A stretch of 64,000 nt of DNA from JAVDCA01 sp035293985 (GCA_035293985.1 DATGLS010000005.1:127995-191994), one strand, 5' to 3'; shown: positions 16,486 through 26,372, counted from the first letter of the stretch. Numbers and translations: made by a program. The notes: a model not told the origin generated them from the sequence alone.

Positions 16486-17460
16486 CTACTGCGCCTTGAT
16501 CCCCGCCTTGGCGACCACCTCGCGCCACTTCGCGAGATCGGTCTTGATCCGCCCGCCGAGCAGCTCCGGCGGCCCAGTCTCGACCTCCACCCCCTGCTTC
16601 GCCAGCAGCGCGACCACGTCGGGGTCGCGCATCACCTCGTTCACCTGTGCGTTGAGGCGTGTGACGATCCCGGGCGCGACGCCCGCCGGAAAGACGAGGC
16701 CGGTCCACAGCCCGGCCTCGTAGCCCGTGAGGCCGGTTTCGGCGAGGGTCGGCAGATCGGGCAGCATGGCGTTGCGCTTGAGGCCGGTGGTCGCGAGCGC
16801 GCGCAGCTTGCCGGATCGGACCTGCGGCAGCGACGGCGCGATGGTGCCGAACAGGATCTCAATGCGGCCCTGCATCAGGTCGATCATCGACTGCTCGGTG
16901 CCGCGATAGGGCACATGATTGATGTCGACGCCCGCCATGGTGGTGAACAGCGCGCCGGCGAGGTGCGCCATGGTGCCGACGCCGGCCGACGCGTAGTTGA
17001 GCTTGCCCGGCTTCGCCTTGGCCAGCGCGATCAGCTCCGGCACCGAACGGGCGTCGAGCCCGGGCGTCACCAGCAGCACGAGCGGCGAATAGGCGAGCAT
17101 GCCGACGGGGGTGAAATCCTTCACCGGATCGAACGCGAGCTTGATGCCGAGCGCCGCGGTGGTCGCATGCGAGGTGGTATTGGCGAGCTCGAGCGTATAG
17201 CCGTCCGGCGCGGCGCGCGCCGCGAGCTCGGTGCCGAGGATGGTCGAGCCGCCCGGCTTGTTCTCGATCACGACCGGCTGGCCGAGCTTTGCCGCGAGCT
17301 TCTGCCCGACGATGCGGGCGATGACGTCGGAGCCGCTGCCCGCGCCGAACGGCACGATCAGGTGGATCGGGCGCGCCGGCCAGGTCGCCGCCGGCTGAGC
17401 AACCGCAGCACCTGCCAACAGCAGCGCGACCACCGCGCCGCACAGCCATCGACCGGTCAT
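16486..17460 (-). CDS. Bug-family tripartite tricarboxylate transporter substrate-binding protein
   Basis: This 324-residue periplasmic protein has a signal peptide (residues 1-22, ending AVAQ). Family motifs are ARPIHLIVPFGAGSGSDVIARIV, IENKPGGSTILGTELAARAAPDGYTL, HVPYRGTEQSMIDLMQGRIE and FPAGVAPGIVTRLNAQ. TctC-like Bug receptors bind carboxylates, amides or aromatic acids and are far more numerous than their membrane partners. No TctAB is present here. It overlaps the monooxygenase stop by 4 bp (ATGA), so the two are probably coupled and the ligand may be that enzyme's substrate. Confidence 0.94.
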   Translation of the reverse strand: MTGRWLCGAVVALLLAGAAVAQPAATWPARPIHLIVPFGAGSGSDVIARIVGQKLAAKLGQPVVIENKPGGSTILGTELAARAAPDGYTLELANTTSHATTAALGIKLAFDPVKDFTPVGMLAYSPLVLLVTPGLDARSVPELIALAKAKPGKLNYASAGVGTMAHLAGALFTTMAGVDINHVPYRGTEQSMIDLMQGRIEILFGTIAPSLPQVRSGKLRALATTGLKRNAMLPDLPTLAETGLTGYEAGLWTGLVFPAGVAPGIVTRLNAQVNEVMRDPDVVALLAKQGVEVETGPPELLGGRIKTDLAKWREVVAKAGIKAQ

Positions 17461-18665
17461 GCGATCGCCTCCGCCTCGCGCAGGCTCTGGATCAGCGACG
17501 AGCGCAGCAGGAAGGCGTGGGCGAGCTTGGGATCCTCGGCGGTGCGGCGCAGCTCGTCGTGATTACGCGCCCGCACGGCCGGGTCCTTCTCGGCCAGCAG
17601 CTTCTTGTTGCGCATGGTCTGCGCCTGCGTGTGCTGCAACGCGACGTGGCGGCGCTGGCGTTCGTAGCGATCGAGCGCATCCTCGCCGAGCTCGCCGCGC
17701 AGGATGCCGGCGAGCTTGTCGGCGAGGTTGAAGGCATCGTGCACGCCGCTGTTCATCCCCATCGCGCCGATCGGACTGTTCACGTGCGCCGCATCGCCGG
17801 CGAGGATCGCACGCCCGACGCGGAATTTCCGCGCGACCCGTTGATGCACCGTGTAAAGATTGGTGCCCACGATATTGAAATCTCTGCCGGTCGGCAGAAA
17901 CCGCTGCAGCCGCGCCTGCAGTGCCTCGGGACGGCAGATCGCCGCCTCATCCTCCTCGGGGGCGGTCGGGAAGTGCACCCGCCAGCGGTCGGGCGGGCCC
18001 TTCCAGTGGAACAGGTTCGACCATTCTGTTGGGTCGGAGATGTAGTTGCGCTCGGTGTAGCCGTGCCGGCGGAAGTCGTAGGCGACCTCGATGTTCAACG
18101 TACGGTCCGAATACGTGAAACCCTCGAACTCGATGTCGAGGTCCTTGCGCACGATGCTGCGCGCCCCCTCGGCGCTGACCAGGTAGGCGCCCGCGATGGT
18201 CTCGGCCTCGCCGGCCGGATTCGTGACATGCGCGGTCACGCCGCCGGCGCCCTGCTCGAACGACGTGAAGGGGGTGGAGAGGCGCACGTCGATCAGCGGA
18301 TGGGCCTGCGCGAGCTTGAGCGCCTCCTCGACGATCTTGATGCGCTCGCATTGCAGCACATAGGGAAACTTCGTGTCGCCCCGGAGGAGGGCATGGTCGA
18401 ACTCGGCGATCCGCCGGTTCTCGTGCCGGTCCCAATAATGAAACAGCGGCGCCACGATGCCGCGCGGCTCTAGCTTCGAGTAGAGCCCGATTGCGTCATA
18501 AAGCTCGAGCGTGGCCGGATGGTTGGTGCCCGCGCGCGGCACCTGCTCGAGGAAATTGTCGGCGCCGAGCGCCTCGATGACGATCGATGGGACGTCCTGC
18601 TGCGCCAAGCGCAACGCAAGGCACAGGCCGACGGGCCCTGCCCCGATGACGATGACCCGGTTCAC
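17457..18665 (-). CDS. Class A FAD-dependent aromatic monooxygenase (MhpA/PheA/TfdB-like)
   Basis: A 402-residue flavoprotein with IGAGPVGLCLALRL (GxGxxG, residues 7-20), the DG-type region replaced by SAEGARSIVRK, and the second FAD motif GRAILAGDAAHVNSPIGAMGMNSGVHDAFNL. It resembles NADH-dependent aromatic ring hydroxylases of the phenol/3-hydroxyphenylpropionate group. At about 400 residues it lacks the ~130-residue C-terminal thioredoxin-like domain of MhpA and phenol hydroxylase. It is the first gene of a two-gene unit with the Bug receptor. Confidence 0.88.
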   Translation of the reverse strand: MNRVIVIGAGPVGLCLALRLAQQDVPSIVIEALGADNFLEQVPRAGTNHPATLELYDAIGLYSKLEPRGIVAPLFHYWDRHENRRIAEFDHALLRGDTKFPYVLQCERIKIVEEALKLAQAHPLIDVRLSTPFTSFEQGAGGVTAHVTNPAGEAETIAGAYLVSAEGARSIVRKDLDIEFEGFTYSDRTLNIEVAYDFRRHGYTERNYISDPTEWSNLFHWKGPPDRWRVHFPTAPEEDEAAICRPEALQARLQRFLPTGRDFNIVGTNLYTVHQRVARKFRVGRAILAGDAAHVNSPIGAMGMNSGVHDAFNLADKLAGILRGELGEDALDRYERQRRHVALQHTQAQTMRNKKLLAEKDPAVRARNHDELRRTAEDPKLAHAFLLRSSLIQSLREAEAIA

Positions 18666-18668
18666 ACT

Positions 18669-18756
18669 ACGTCATGCGCGGGCTTGGCCCGCGCATCCAC
18701 GTCTATCCTGGGAAGCGTAAGACATGGATGGCGGGGACGAGCCCGGCCATCACGGC
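18669..18756. repeat. Palindromic intergenic repeat, copy D
   Basis: CGTCATGCGCGGGCTTGGCC...GCGCATCCACGTCTATCC...GACATGGATGGCGGGGACGA...GCCCGGCCATCACGG is a diverged copy of the 5224 element. It lies just upstream of the FAD monooxygenase start. Confidence 0.65.
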
Positions 18757-18771
18757 GTGAGTGCCGCACGT

Positions 18772-19152
18772 TCAACTCTTCGCCACCACGTCCTTGACGG
18801 CGCCGGCCCAGCCCTTGTGGGTCAGATCGAACACGATGCCGAGCGGGTCCTTGTACTTCGCCTCGTAGAACGAGTTCGCCGAGGTCGGCCGGCCCGCCAG
18901 ATAGGTGCCGCCGGCGTCGACCACCTTCTTCTCGGCCTCGTCGAGATCGTCGACCCACATGCCGAAGTGGTAGATGCCGATCTCCTCCTTCTCGCTCTCC
19001 TTCTTGAGCAGCGCCACGTTGACGGTGCCGTCCGACATGTAGATTCCGCGCCGCGCCGTGCCGGCGCGCTTCATGTCGAAGGCTTTCTCGAAGAACGTGG
19101 CGGCGGCCTCCGGATCGGGAACGATGAGCGCGATGTGGCGGAGCTTGGCCAT
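18772..19152 (-). CDS. VOC family protein (glyoxalase/dioxygenase fold)
   Basis: This 126-residue single-domain vicinal-oxygen-chelate protein has the pattern LRHIALIVPDPEAAATFFEKAF, a middle YHFGMWVDDLDEAEKKV and a C-terminal FYEAKYKDPLGIVFDLT. Metal ligands would be His6 (RHIAL), His72-like (YHFGM) and the Glu/Asp of the last strand. Such proteins are isomerases, ring-cleaving dioxygenases or resistance proteins; nothing fixes the activity. The ATG at 19152 is preceded by AAAGGG. It may belong with the neighbouring aromatic genes. Confidence 0.88.
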   Translation of the reverse strand: MAKLRHIALIVPDPEAAATFFEKAFDMKRAGTARRGIYMSDGTVNVALLKKESEKEEIGIYHFGMWVDDLDEAEKKVVDAGGTYLAGRPTSANSFYEAKYKDPLGIVFDLTHKGWAGAVKDVVAKS

Positions 19153-19292
19153 GGGGACCCTTTCGTTTCGGCCGGCGCACACCCGCGCCGCGCGTCAGGC
19201 CCATTAAGCCAAAACATCAGGCGGTGCGCAATTTGCCTGTCGGCAGCACGGGTATTCCGCCTCGTAATGCGTCGCCACGGGCGGGAAGCGCC

Positions 19293-19523
19293 CTACGCCT
19301 CGCCCATGACGGCGGCAAAGGCCCGTTCGAGCATCAGCCGGCACTCGTCGGCCTGGCGGCGGCCTGCATCGTCGCAGCGGCCCGCGATGTCGCGCAGATC
19401 GCGAATGGCGGCGTCGACCGCGGTCAGAAGGTCGATTTCGCTCGTGGCGACCGGTTCCACGGCCGGCTTCTTCCTCCGGAATGGAATCACGTTGGACACG
19501 ACATTGGACATCACATTGGACAT
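19293..19523 (-). CDS. Hypothetical 76-residue protein starting with an MSNV repeat
   Basis: No family recognised. The protein opens MSNV-MSNV-VSNV, encoded by three 12-bp tandem units that begin at the ATG. A basic patch (RRKK) and a predicted helical region follow (residues 27-76: LLTAVDAAIRDLRDIAGRC, RRQADECRLMLERAF) with two cysteines. The helical part has good amphipathic spacing, so I think the gene is real. It is likely cytoplasmic. A second in-frame ATG (19511) in the repeat could serve as an alternative start. Confidence 0.65.
   Translation of the reverse strand: MSNVMSNVVSNVIPFRRKKPAVEPVATSEIDLLTAVDAAIRDLRDIAGRCDDAGRRQADECRLMLERAFAAVMGEA
19488..19523 (-). repeat. 12-bp tandem repeat starting at ATG
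   Basis: Three units on the minus strand: ATGTCCAATGTG, ATGTCCAATGTC, GTGTCCAACGTG. Each is four codons, and the first begins exactly at the start codon; units 1 and 2 differ by one base. Confidence 0.85.
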
Positions 19524-19575
19524 GGGAACGCCCCCGAATCACGCGACACGCGCGCGGAGTTTGGCCAGCCAAAGG

Positions 19576-20793
19576 TTAACTGATGTTTGGCGCCGCCGCC
19601 GATCGGCGTGCGGCGTGCCAGGCGACGGCGCCGGCCGCAACGCCGAGCACGGCACTTGCCCCGGTCGCGACGATCATCGGCCGCGGCGTGCCGTCGGCGA
19701 TCAGGCCGTAGAGCTGGGCAAACAGCGCGCCCGCGACCTGCTGGACGAACACGCCGATCCCGGCTGCGGTGCCGGCGAGGCGCGGGATGGTCGCCATGGC
19801 GCCGGCCTGGGCGTAGGGCAGCGCGATGCCCTGCGACATGGTGACGAGGGCGCCGGGCAGGAAGAGCATCAGCGGCGCCGGCGGCAGGGTGGTGAGCAGC
19901 ACGGCCTGGACCGCGACGGCGGCGAGGCAGAGGAGCGAACCGGCGAGCACCATCGCCTCGGTCGGCGCGCGGCTGCCGAGGCGGCTCGAGATCATCGTGC
20001 CGCTGATGAAGCCGAGCGGCAGCAGCGTGAAGTAGAGCCCGAACTCGGTCGCCGGGCGCGCGAGCAGCTCCTTCATCAGCGTCGCCGAGGCCGAACCGAC
20101 GATCAGGAAGGTCGCGGTGGAGAAGCCGGTTTGCAGCACCAGGGCCGTGAACCGCGGCTGCGCGAACAGCTCGCCATAGCCGCGCAGCACGCCGCGGGCC
20201 TGCGACGCCGGCGCCGCCGGCCTCGTCTCGTAGACGACCGCGTAGACCGCGGCCGCGATGACGATGCCGCCCACGAACGCGAAGCCGAAGACGCTGCGCC
20301 AGCCAAGCGCGTCGACCAGCACGCCGCCGACCGCCGGCGCGACCATCGGCCCGATGGCGTAGAACATCGTGAGGTAGGCGATCGCCCGGACGAGCCGCTC
20401 GGGACCATAGGCGTCACGCGCAATCGTGCGCACGAGCGTGAGCCCGCAGCCGGCGCCGACCGCCTGCACGAGCCGCCCGAGCACCAGCATCGGAAAATTG
20501 GCGGCCGCGGCGGACGCGACCGTGCCGACGAGAAACAGCGCGAGCCCGGAGAGCAGCACCGGCCGCCGGCCGAGCCGATCGGCGAGCGTGCCATAGACCA
20601 GTGTCGCGGCGCCCATGCCGAACACCGCGATCGAGAAGGTGAACTGCGCGAGCGCGTCGGAGAGCCCGAACGCCGCCTTCACGGCCGGAATGACGGGGAA
20701 GAAGAGGTGCACGGCGAGCGGGCCGATGAACGCGACCATCCCAAGCGCGAGGGCGAAGGAAGGTCCGGGCGTGCGGGGCATGTCGGATTTCAT
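19576..20793 (-). CDS. MFS multidrug exporter (Bcr/CflA-like)
   Basis: This 405-residue inner-membrane transporter has 12 predicted helices. The loop 2-3 motif YGTLADRLGRRPVLLSG and motif C-like IGPMVAPAVGGVLVDALGWRSVFGF identify a drug:H+ antiporter of the DHA1/Bcr type. It starts with MKSDMPRT and ends in a basic AARRSAAAPNIS tail. It lies 92 bp downstream of the ABC-2 permease with a strong hairpin between, so co-transcription is uncertain. The substrate is unknown. Confidence 0.92.
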   Translation of the reverse strand: MKSDMPRTPGPSFALALGMVAFIGPLAVHLFFPVIPAVKAAFGLSDALAQFTFSIAVFGMGAATLVYGTLADRLGRRPVLLSGLALFLVGTVASAAAANFPMLVLGRLVQAVGAGCGLTLVRTIARDAYGPERLVRAIAYLTMFYAIGPMVAPAVGGVLVDALGWRSVFGFAFVGGIVIAAAVYAVVYETRPAAPASQARGVLRGYGELFAQPRFTALVLQTGFSTATFLIVGSASATLMKELLARPATEFGLYFTLLPLGFISGTMISSRLGSRAPTEAMVLAGSLLCLAAVAVQAVLLTTLPPAPLMLFLPGALVTMSQGIALPYAQAGAMATIPRLAGTAAGIGVFVQQVAGALFAQLYGLIADGTPRPMIVATGASAVLGVAAGAVAWHAARRSAAAPNIS

Positions 20794-20817
20794 CGAGGGC
20801 TGGCAAGCTGCCTGAAT

Positions 20818-20859
20818 TCCCTCTCCCCGTTCTTACAGCCGTTGTTACCGGGAGAGGGA
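20818..20859. terminator. Inverted repeat between ABC permease and MFS gene
   Basis: TCCCTCTCCC (20818-20827) pairs perfectly with GGGAGAGGGA (20850-20859), with a 22-bp loop. It follows the ABC-2 permease stop (20886) on the minus strand, but no T-run follows. It may be a terminator, a processing hairpin or an intergenic repeat of the CCCTCTCCC type. Confidence 0.5.
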
Positions 20860-20885
20860 GTGCGGGCGCCGGATATTTGGGCGGA

Positions 20886-21731
20886 TCACTTCTTCAGCTT
20901 GTACCCGGTCCGGAACATCCACCACACGATGGCGAGGCAGATGGCCAGAAACACGAACGTCATCGCGATGCTGATGCCGATGCTCACGTCGGCGATGCCG
21001 AAGAAGCTCCAGCGGAAGCCGCTGATCAGGTAGACGATCGGGTTGAACAGGGTGACCTTCTGCCAGAACGGCGGCAGCACGTGGGTCGAATAGAAGCTAC
21101 CGCCGAGAAAGCTCAGCGGCGTGATGATGAGCAGCGGGATGACCTGCAGCTTCTCGAAGCCGTCCGCCCAGATGCCGATGATGAAGCCGAGAAGGCTGAA
21201 GGTCACCGCGGTGAGCACCAGGAACACCAGCATCCAGGCCGGATGATCGATGCGGATCGGCACGAACAGGAACGAGGTCGCGAGGATGATCAGGCCGAGG
21301 ATGATCGACTTCGAGGCGGCGGCGCCGACGTAGCCGATCACGATCTCGAAAGCCGAGATCGGCGCCGAGAGTATCTCGTAGATCGTGCCGACGAAGCGGG
21401 GGAAGTAGATGCCGAACGAGGCATTCGACGTGCTCTGGGTGAGCAGCATCATCATGATCAGGCCGGGCACGATGAACGAGCCGTAGCGCACACCCTCGAT
21501 CTCGTTGATGCGCCCGCCGATCGCGGCACCGAACACTATGAAATAGAGCGACGTGGAGATGACCGGCGATACGATGCTCTGCAGCAGCGTGCGGCCGGTG
21601 CGCGACATCTCGAACACGTAGATCGCGCGGATGGCGCGCAAGTTGATCGCGCAGCTCGTGCCCCGGCTCGTGCCTTGGCTCGTGCGTCGACTACCGACTT
21701 GGCTCGCGGCTCGGCTCGTGACTTGGCTCAT
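20886..21731 (-). CDS. ABC-2 type transporter permease
   Basis: A 281-residue exporter permease with six membrane segments. Signature stretches are SPVISTSLYFIVFGAAIGGRI, FIVPGLIMMMLL, EILSAPISAFEIVIGYVGAA and TPLSFLGGSFYSTHVLPPFWQ, the ABC-2 domain found in NodJ/DrrB-type exporters. The first 26 residues are a repeat tract (MSQV-TSRA-ASQV-GSRR-TSQG-TSRG-TSCA) built from 12-bp DNA units; homology starts after it at INLRAIRAIY. The gene overlaps the ATPase stop by 4 bp (ATGA), giving a coupled exporter. The cargo is unknown. Confidence 0.92.
   Translation of the reverse strand: MSQVTSRAASQVGSRRTSQGTSRGTSCAINLRAIRAIYVFEMSRTGRTLLQSIVSPVISTSLYFIVFGAAIGGRINEIEGVRYGSFIVPGLIMMMLLTQSTSNASFGIYFPRFVGTIYEILSAPISAFEIVIGYVGAAASKSIILGLIILATSFLFVPIRIDHPAWMLVFLVLTAVTFSLLGFIIGIWADGFEKLQVIPLLIITPLSFLGGSFYSTHVLPPFWQKVTLFNPIVYLISGFRWSFFGIADVSIGISIAMTFVFLAICLAIVWWMFRTGYKLKK
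21648..21731 (-). repeat. Seven-unit degenerate 12-bp tandem repeat beginning at ATG
   Basis: Seven 12-base units run from the start codon: ATGAGCCAAGTC, ACGAGCCGAGCC, GCGAGCCAAGTC, GGTAGTCGACGC, ACGAGCCAAGGC, ACGAGCCGGGGC, ACGAGCTGCGCG. Core NCGAGCC is kept in most. They encode a Ser/Arg/Thr/Gln-rich N-terminal tail. Confidence 0.85.
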
Positions 21732-22744
21732 GACGCGGCTCCCGGCGCAACTCCCGCTTCATTCTGCGCATCCTGGTGCACCAGGCCCACGAAAATGTCC
21801 TCGAGCGAGCTCTGCGTCGTCTGCAGGTCCTTGAAGCTGATCCCGGCGCGGCGCAGGTCGTCGAGCAGGTTGGTGATGCCGGTGCGGCCCTTGCGGGTGT
21901 CGTAGGTGTAGACCAGCTCGCGCCCTTCCGCCGCGAGGGTCAGATGATGCGCCGCAAGCGCGTCCGGGACCGTGGCGAGCGCCGCGGGAAGCTGCAGGAT
22001 GAGCTGCTTCTTGCCGAGCTTGCGCATCAGCTCGGCCTTGTCCTCGACCAGGATCAGCTCGCCCCGGTTGATCACGCCGACGCGGTCGGCCATCTCCTCG
22101 GCTTCCTCGATGTAGTGCGTGGTGAGGATGATGGTGGTGCCGGCGGCGCGCAGCTCGCGCACCACCTGCCACATGTCCTTGCGCAGCTCGACGTCGACGC
22201 CGGCGGTCGGCTCGTCGAGAAACAGGATGTGCGGCTCGTGCGAGAGCGCCTTGGCGATCATCACGCGGCGCTTCATGCCGCCCGAGAGGGTGACGATCTT
22301 TGCGTCCTTCTTGTCCCACAGCGAGAGAGCGCGCAGGACCTTCTCGATATAAGCGGGGTTCGCGCGCTTGCCCCACAGGCCGCGGCTGAAGCTCACCGTG
22401 TTCCACACCGACTCGAAGGCATCGGTGTGCAGCTCCTGCGGCACCAGGCCGATCATGCTGCGCGCAGCGCGATAGTCGCGCACGATGTCGCGGCCCGCGA
22501 CCGTGACCTGCCCGGTGCTTGCCGTCACGGTGCCGCAAATGATGCCGATGAGCGTGGTCTTGCCGGCGCCGTTCGGGCCGAGCAGGGCGAAAATCTCGCC
22601 GGCACGGATGTCGAGGTTGATGCGTTTGAGCGCCTGGAAGCCGGTCGCATAGGTCTTCGAAAGGTCGGCGACGCGAATGATCGGCTGCGCCGGGCCGGAC
22701 GCCGGTGTAGAAGAATCGGGCGCGGGGGTCGTTCGTTCGAGCAT
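21728..22744 (-). CDS. ABC-2 type exporter ATP-binding protein
   Basis: The 338-residue ATPase has Walker A GPNGAGKTT (residues 56-64), signature LSGGMKRR (~155), Walker B FLDEPTAGVD and H-loop THYIEEAEEM. The long C-terminal domain (220-338, with SSLEDIFVGLVHQ) is typical of NodI/DrrA-like exporters. It is translationally coupled to the permease at 20886. Drugs, polysaccharide precursors or lipids are typical cargoes of this group; the sequence does not decide. Confidence 0.94.
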   Translation of the reverse strand: MLERTTPAPDSSTPASGPAQPIIRVADLSKTYATGFQALKRINLDIRAGEIFALLGPNGAGKTTLIGIICGTVTASTGQVTVAGRDIVRDYRAARSMIGLVPQELHTDAFESVWNTVSFSRGLWGKRANPAYIEKVLRALSLWDKKDAKIVTLSGGMKRRVMIAKALSHEPHILFLDEPTAGVDVELRKDMWQVVRELRAAGTTIILTTHYIEEAEEMADRVGVINRGELILVEDKAELMRKLGKKQLILQLPAALATVPDALAAHHLTLAAEGRELVYTYDTRKGRTGITNLLDDLRRAGISFKDLQTTQSSLEDIFVGLVHQDAQNEAGVAPGAAS

Positions 22745-22853
22745 GCAGAATATCCCGGCAATTCACCGCAAGGAGCGTCGCAAAGGCGGCTGCAAGGGCC
22801 GCTGGTTGTCGTCCTTATTTGGCGCGCCGGCAAGGCGGATGGAAGTGCGAGCC

Positions 22854-23765
22854 ATGCGTCTTTCGACGGGGTGCGCGGCCGTCGCCGGCGTCCTGTTGGC
22901 GCTGCTTTCGTGCAACGTCATTTCAGGCAAGGTGATGGCGGCCGATTCGGAGGCGATCGGACCGCCGCCGCAGCGCTACACGGCGACTTGCCCACGTGCC
23001 GCCACGTTTCGCCCCGTCATCGACGTCGGCCATACGGCCGATGCGCCCGGCGCGACCAGCGCGCGCGGCGTCAGCGAATACGAGTTCAACCTGCGGCTCG
23101 CGCACAAGATCAGCGATGACCTCGTCGCGGCCGGCTTTGCCCGCACGGTCCTGATGGTGACCGCCGAGGCGCCGCGCGCCGGCCTGTTCAAGCGCGCCGC
23201 CCACGCCAATTCGTTGCACGCGGATCTCTTTCTTTCCATCCACCACGACTCGGTGCCCGACGCGATGCTGCAGACCTGGCAGTTCAACGGCCAGGAGCAG
23301 CACTATAATGACAGCTATCCGGGCTATTCGCTGTTCGTGTCGACCGAGCACCCCAACCACGCCGAAAGCCTCGCTTTCGCGCATCTGCTCGGCATGGCGC
23401 TCGAGGCACGCGGGCTGCCCTACACGCCGCACTACACCGACGCGAACATGGGCGAGCGCCGGCGCGTGCTGCTCGACGCCAAGGCGGGCGTCTACGAGTT
23501 CAACAAGCTCGTCGTGCTCATGCAAACGCAGATGCCGGCGGCGCTGCTGGAGGCCGGCTCGATCATCAATCGCGACGAGGAGCTCGCACTCGCGACGCCG
23601 GAGCGGCAGGCGCAGATCGGCAGCGCCGTGGTCGACGCCGTCGACGCGTTCTGCAAGGCGGCGAAAGCGAAGGCGATGCCCAACACGTCTTCGGCGCGGT
23701 CAGCTCACCATGATGTTGGGCTGCTGGAGCGGCTTTGGCCGGGCCTCCACCGGCATAAAAAATAA
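22854..23765 (+). CDS. N-acetylmuramoyl-L-alanine amidase (amidase_3)
   Basis: This 303-residue periplasmic protein begins with a signal peptide containing LLALLSCN (possible lipobox-like LLSC). The catalytic domain shows PVIDVGHTADAPGA (Zn-His), VSEYEFN (Zn-Glu), LFLSIHHDSV (Zn-His) and LLEAGSIINRDEEL (catalytic Glu), the AmiA/AmiC set that cleaves the bond between MurNAc and L-Ala. No SPOR or LysM domain is visible. I prefer ATG 22854 (GGAAG eight bases upstream) to the ATG at 22839. It is divergent from the ABC exporter. Confidence 0.9.
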   Translation: MRLSTGCAAVAGVLLALLSCNVISGKVMAADSEAIGPPPQRYTATCPRAATFRPVIDVGHTADAPGATSARGVSEYEFNLRLAHKISDDLVAAGFARTVLMVTAEAPRAGLFKRAAHANSLHADLFLSIHHDSVPDAMLQTWQFNGQEQHYNDSYPGYSLFVSTEHPNHAESLAFAHLLGMALEARGLPYTPHYTDANMGERRRVLLDAKAGVYEFNKLVVLMQTQMPAALLEAGSIINRDEELALATPERQAQIGSAVVDAVDAFCKAAKAKAMPNTSSARSAHHDVGLLERLWPGLHRHKK

Positions 23766-23889
23766 TTTGCCATACCCCATTGCCAAGGAGCTGCGTTGCG
23801 ATTATCCTACTTGTTTTTTCGCGGTCACGGCGGAACAGGACGCCCAGGCCTCGAAACGAAGCGCGCGACGCTTCGCGCGCAGCGAAGTG

Positions 23890-25121
<1,232 letters not shown>

Positions 25122-25125
<4 letters not shown>

Positions 25126-26366
25126 GCGCGCCTGCGACGGCGCGCGAGACGAGCGCTCCGGCTGAGCTGATCGCGCTGCGCAATGCCGCGGCGGTGCGCG
25201 AGCGTTGCGCCCGGGTGCGCGATTGGGTCGCGGCGGGACGCTCGCCGCACTTCACGCTCAATGAAGCGAAGCTCGACGATGCCGCGGCGCTGGTCGCCGA
25301 TGTCACGCGCGCGAGCTGTCCGGATCTTGTGATTCCGCACCATAGCCGCTGGCGGCATTTTTCCGCGGGCGGGCGCGATCGCTGGGCGGCGCTGCCGCTC
25401 GGCGCGGCAGACGCTCTTGAGCGCACGCGCGTCGCCATCGATCTGGCGGTCGTGAGCGTGCTGCTCGATGCCGGCGCGGGCGCCGTCTGGTCGTATCATG
25501 ACGACGATACCGGCATTCGGTTCGCGCGCTCGGAAGGGCTCGCGGTGGCGAGCATCGACATGTTTCGGGTCGGCGCCTTCTCGTCCGATCCCGCGCGGCC
25601 ACTGCAAGCGGACGCACGTGCCCTCGCCGGCCTGCAGCAACCTGCGCTCACGATCGGCCTCCAGGTATCGAGCCAAAATCCGCTGGTCGGCCTGCCGCAG
25701 CGCCTGACCTTGCTGCGCCGCCTCGGCGCCGCGCTCGCGGCGCGTCCCGATCTGTTCGGCGCCGTTGGGCGACCCGGCCATCTGATCGATGGCATCTTCG
25801 CGGCGTCGCGCGACCGCACCATCGCCGCCGCCGACATCCTCGCCCATCTGCTCGACGGGCTCTCCTCGATCTGGCCCTCCGGCCTCACGGTCGACGGCAT
25901 CGCGCTCGGCGATGCCGGCTTCCATCCGGCGGTGCGCACACGCGACCGCTCGGACCGCATCGTGCCGTTTCACAAGCTCTCGCAATGGCTCGCCTACTCG
26001 CTGATCGAGCCCATCGAGCAGGCGGGCATGACGGTCACCGACGTCGACGGCCTCACCGCGCTGCCCGAATATCGCAATGGCGGCCTCCTGATCGACGCCG
26101 GCGTGATCGTTCCGCGCGCGCCGCTGGAGCCGGCGGTCGCGCACGACGTTGCCTCCGAGCTGATCGTCGAATGGCGCGCACTCACGGTCGCGCTGCTCGA
26201 AAAGCTGCGCGAGCCGGTGCGCCGCCGGCTCGGCCTCGCCTCGCTCGCGATGTCGCAGCTGCTGCAGGGCGGCACCTGGCTCGCCGGCCGCACCATCGCG
26301 GCGCGCCTGCGCCCGCCCGACGGCCCGCCGCCGATCTCTGTCAGGGCAGACGGGACTGTGTTCTGA
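25122..26366 (+). CDS. urc4: URC4/Urg3 family protein (DUF1688)
   Basis: This 414-residue protein matches DUF1688: an N-terminal RCARVRDWVAAGRSPHFTLNEAK, the VIPHHSRWRHFSAGG motif with clustered His, DLAVVSVLLDAGAGAVWSYHDD, and a C-terminal DAGVIVPR region. URC4 is essential for uracil use in yeast that lack the reductive pathway; its reaction is not settled. Its ATG overlaps the urc1 stop by 4 bp. Uracil phosphoribosyltransferase and urea-releasing genes expected in the route are not in this window. Confidence 0.88.
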
Positions 26367-26372
26367 GCACTG

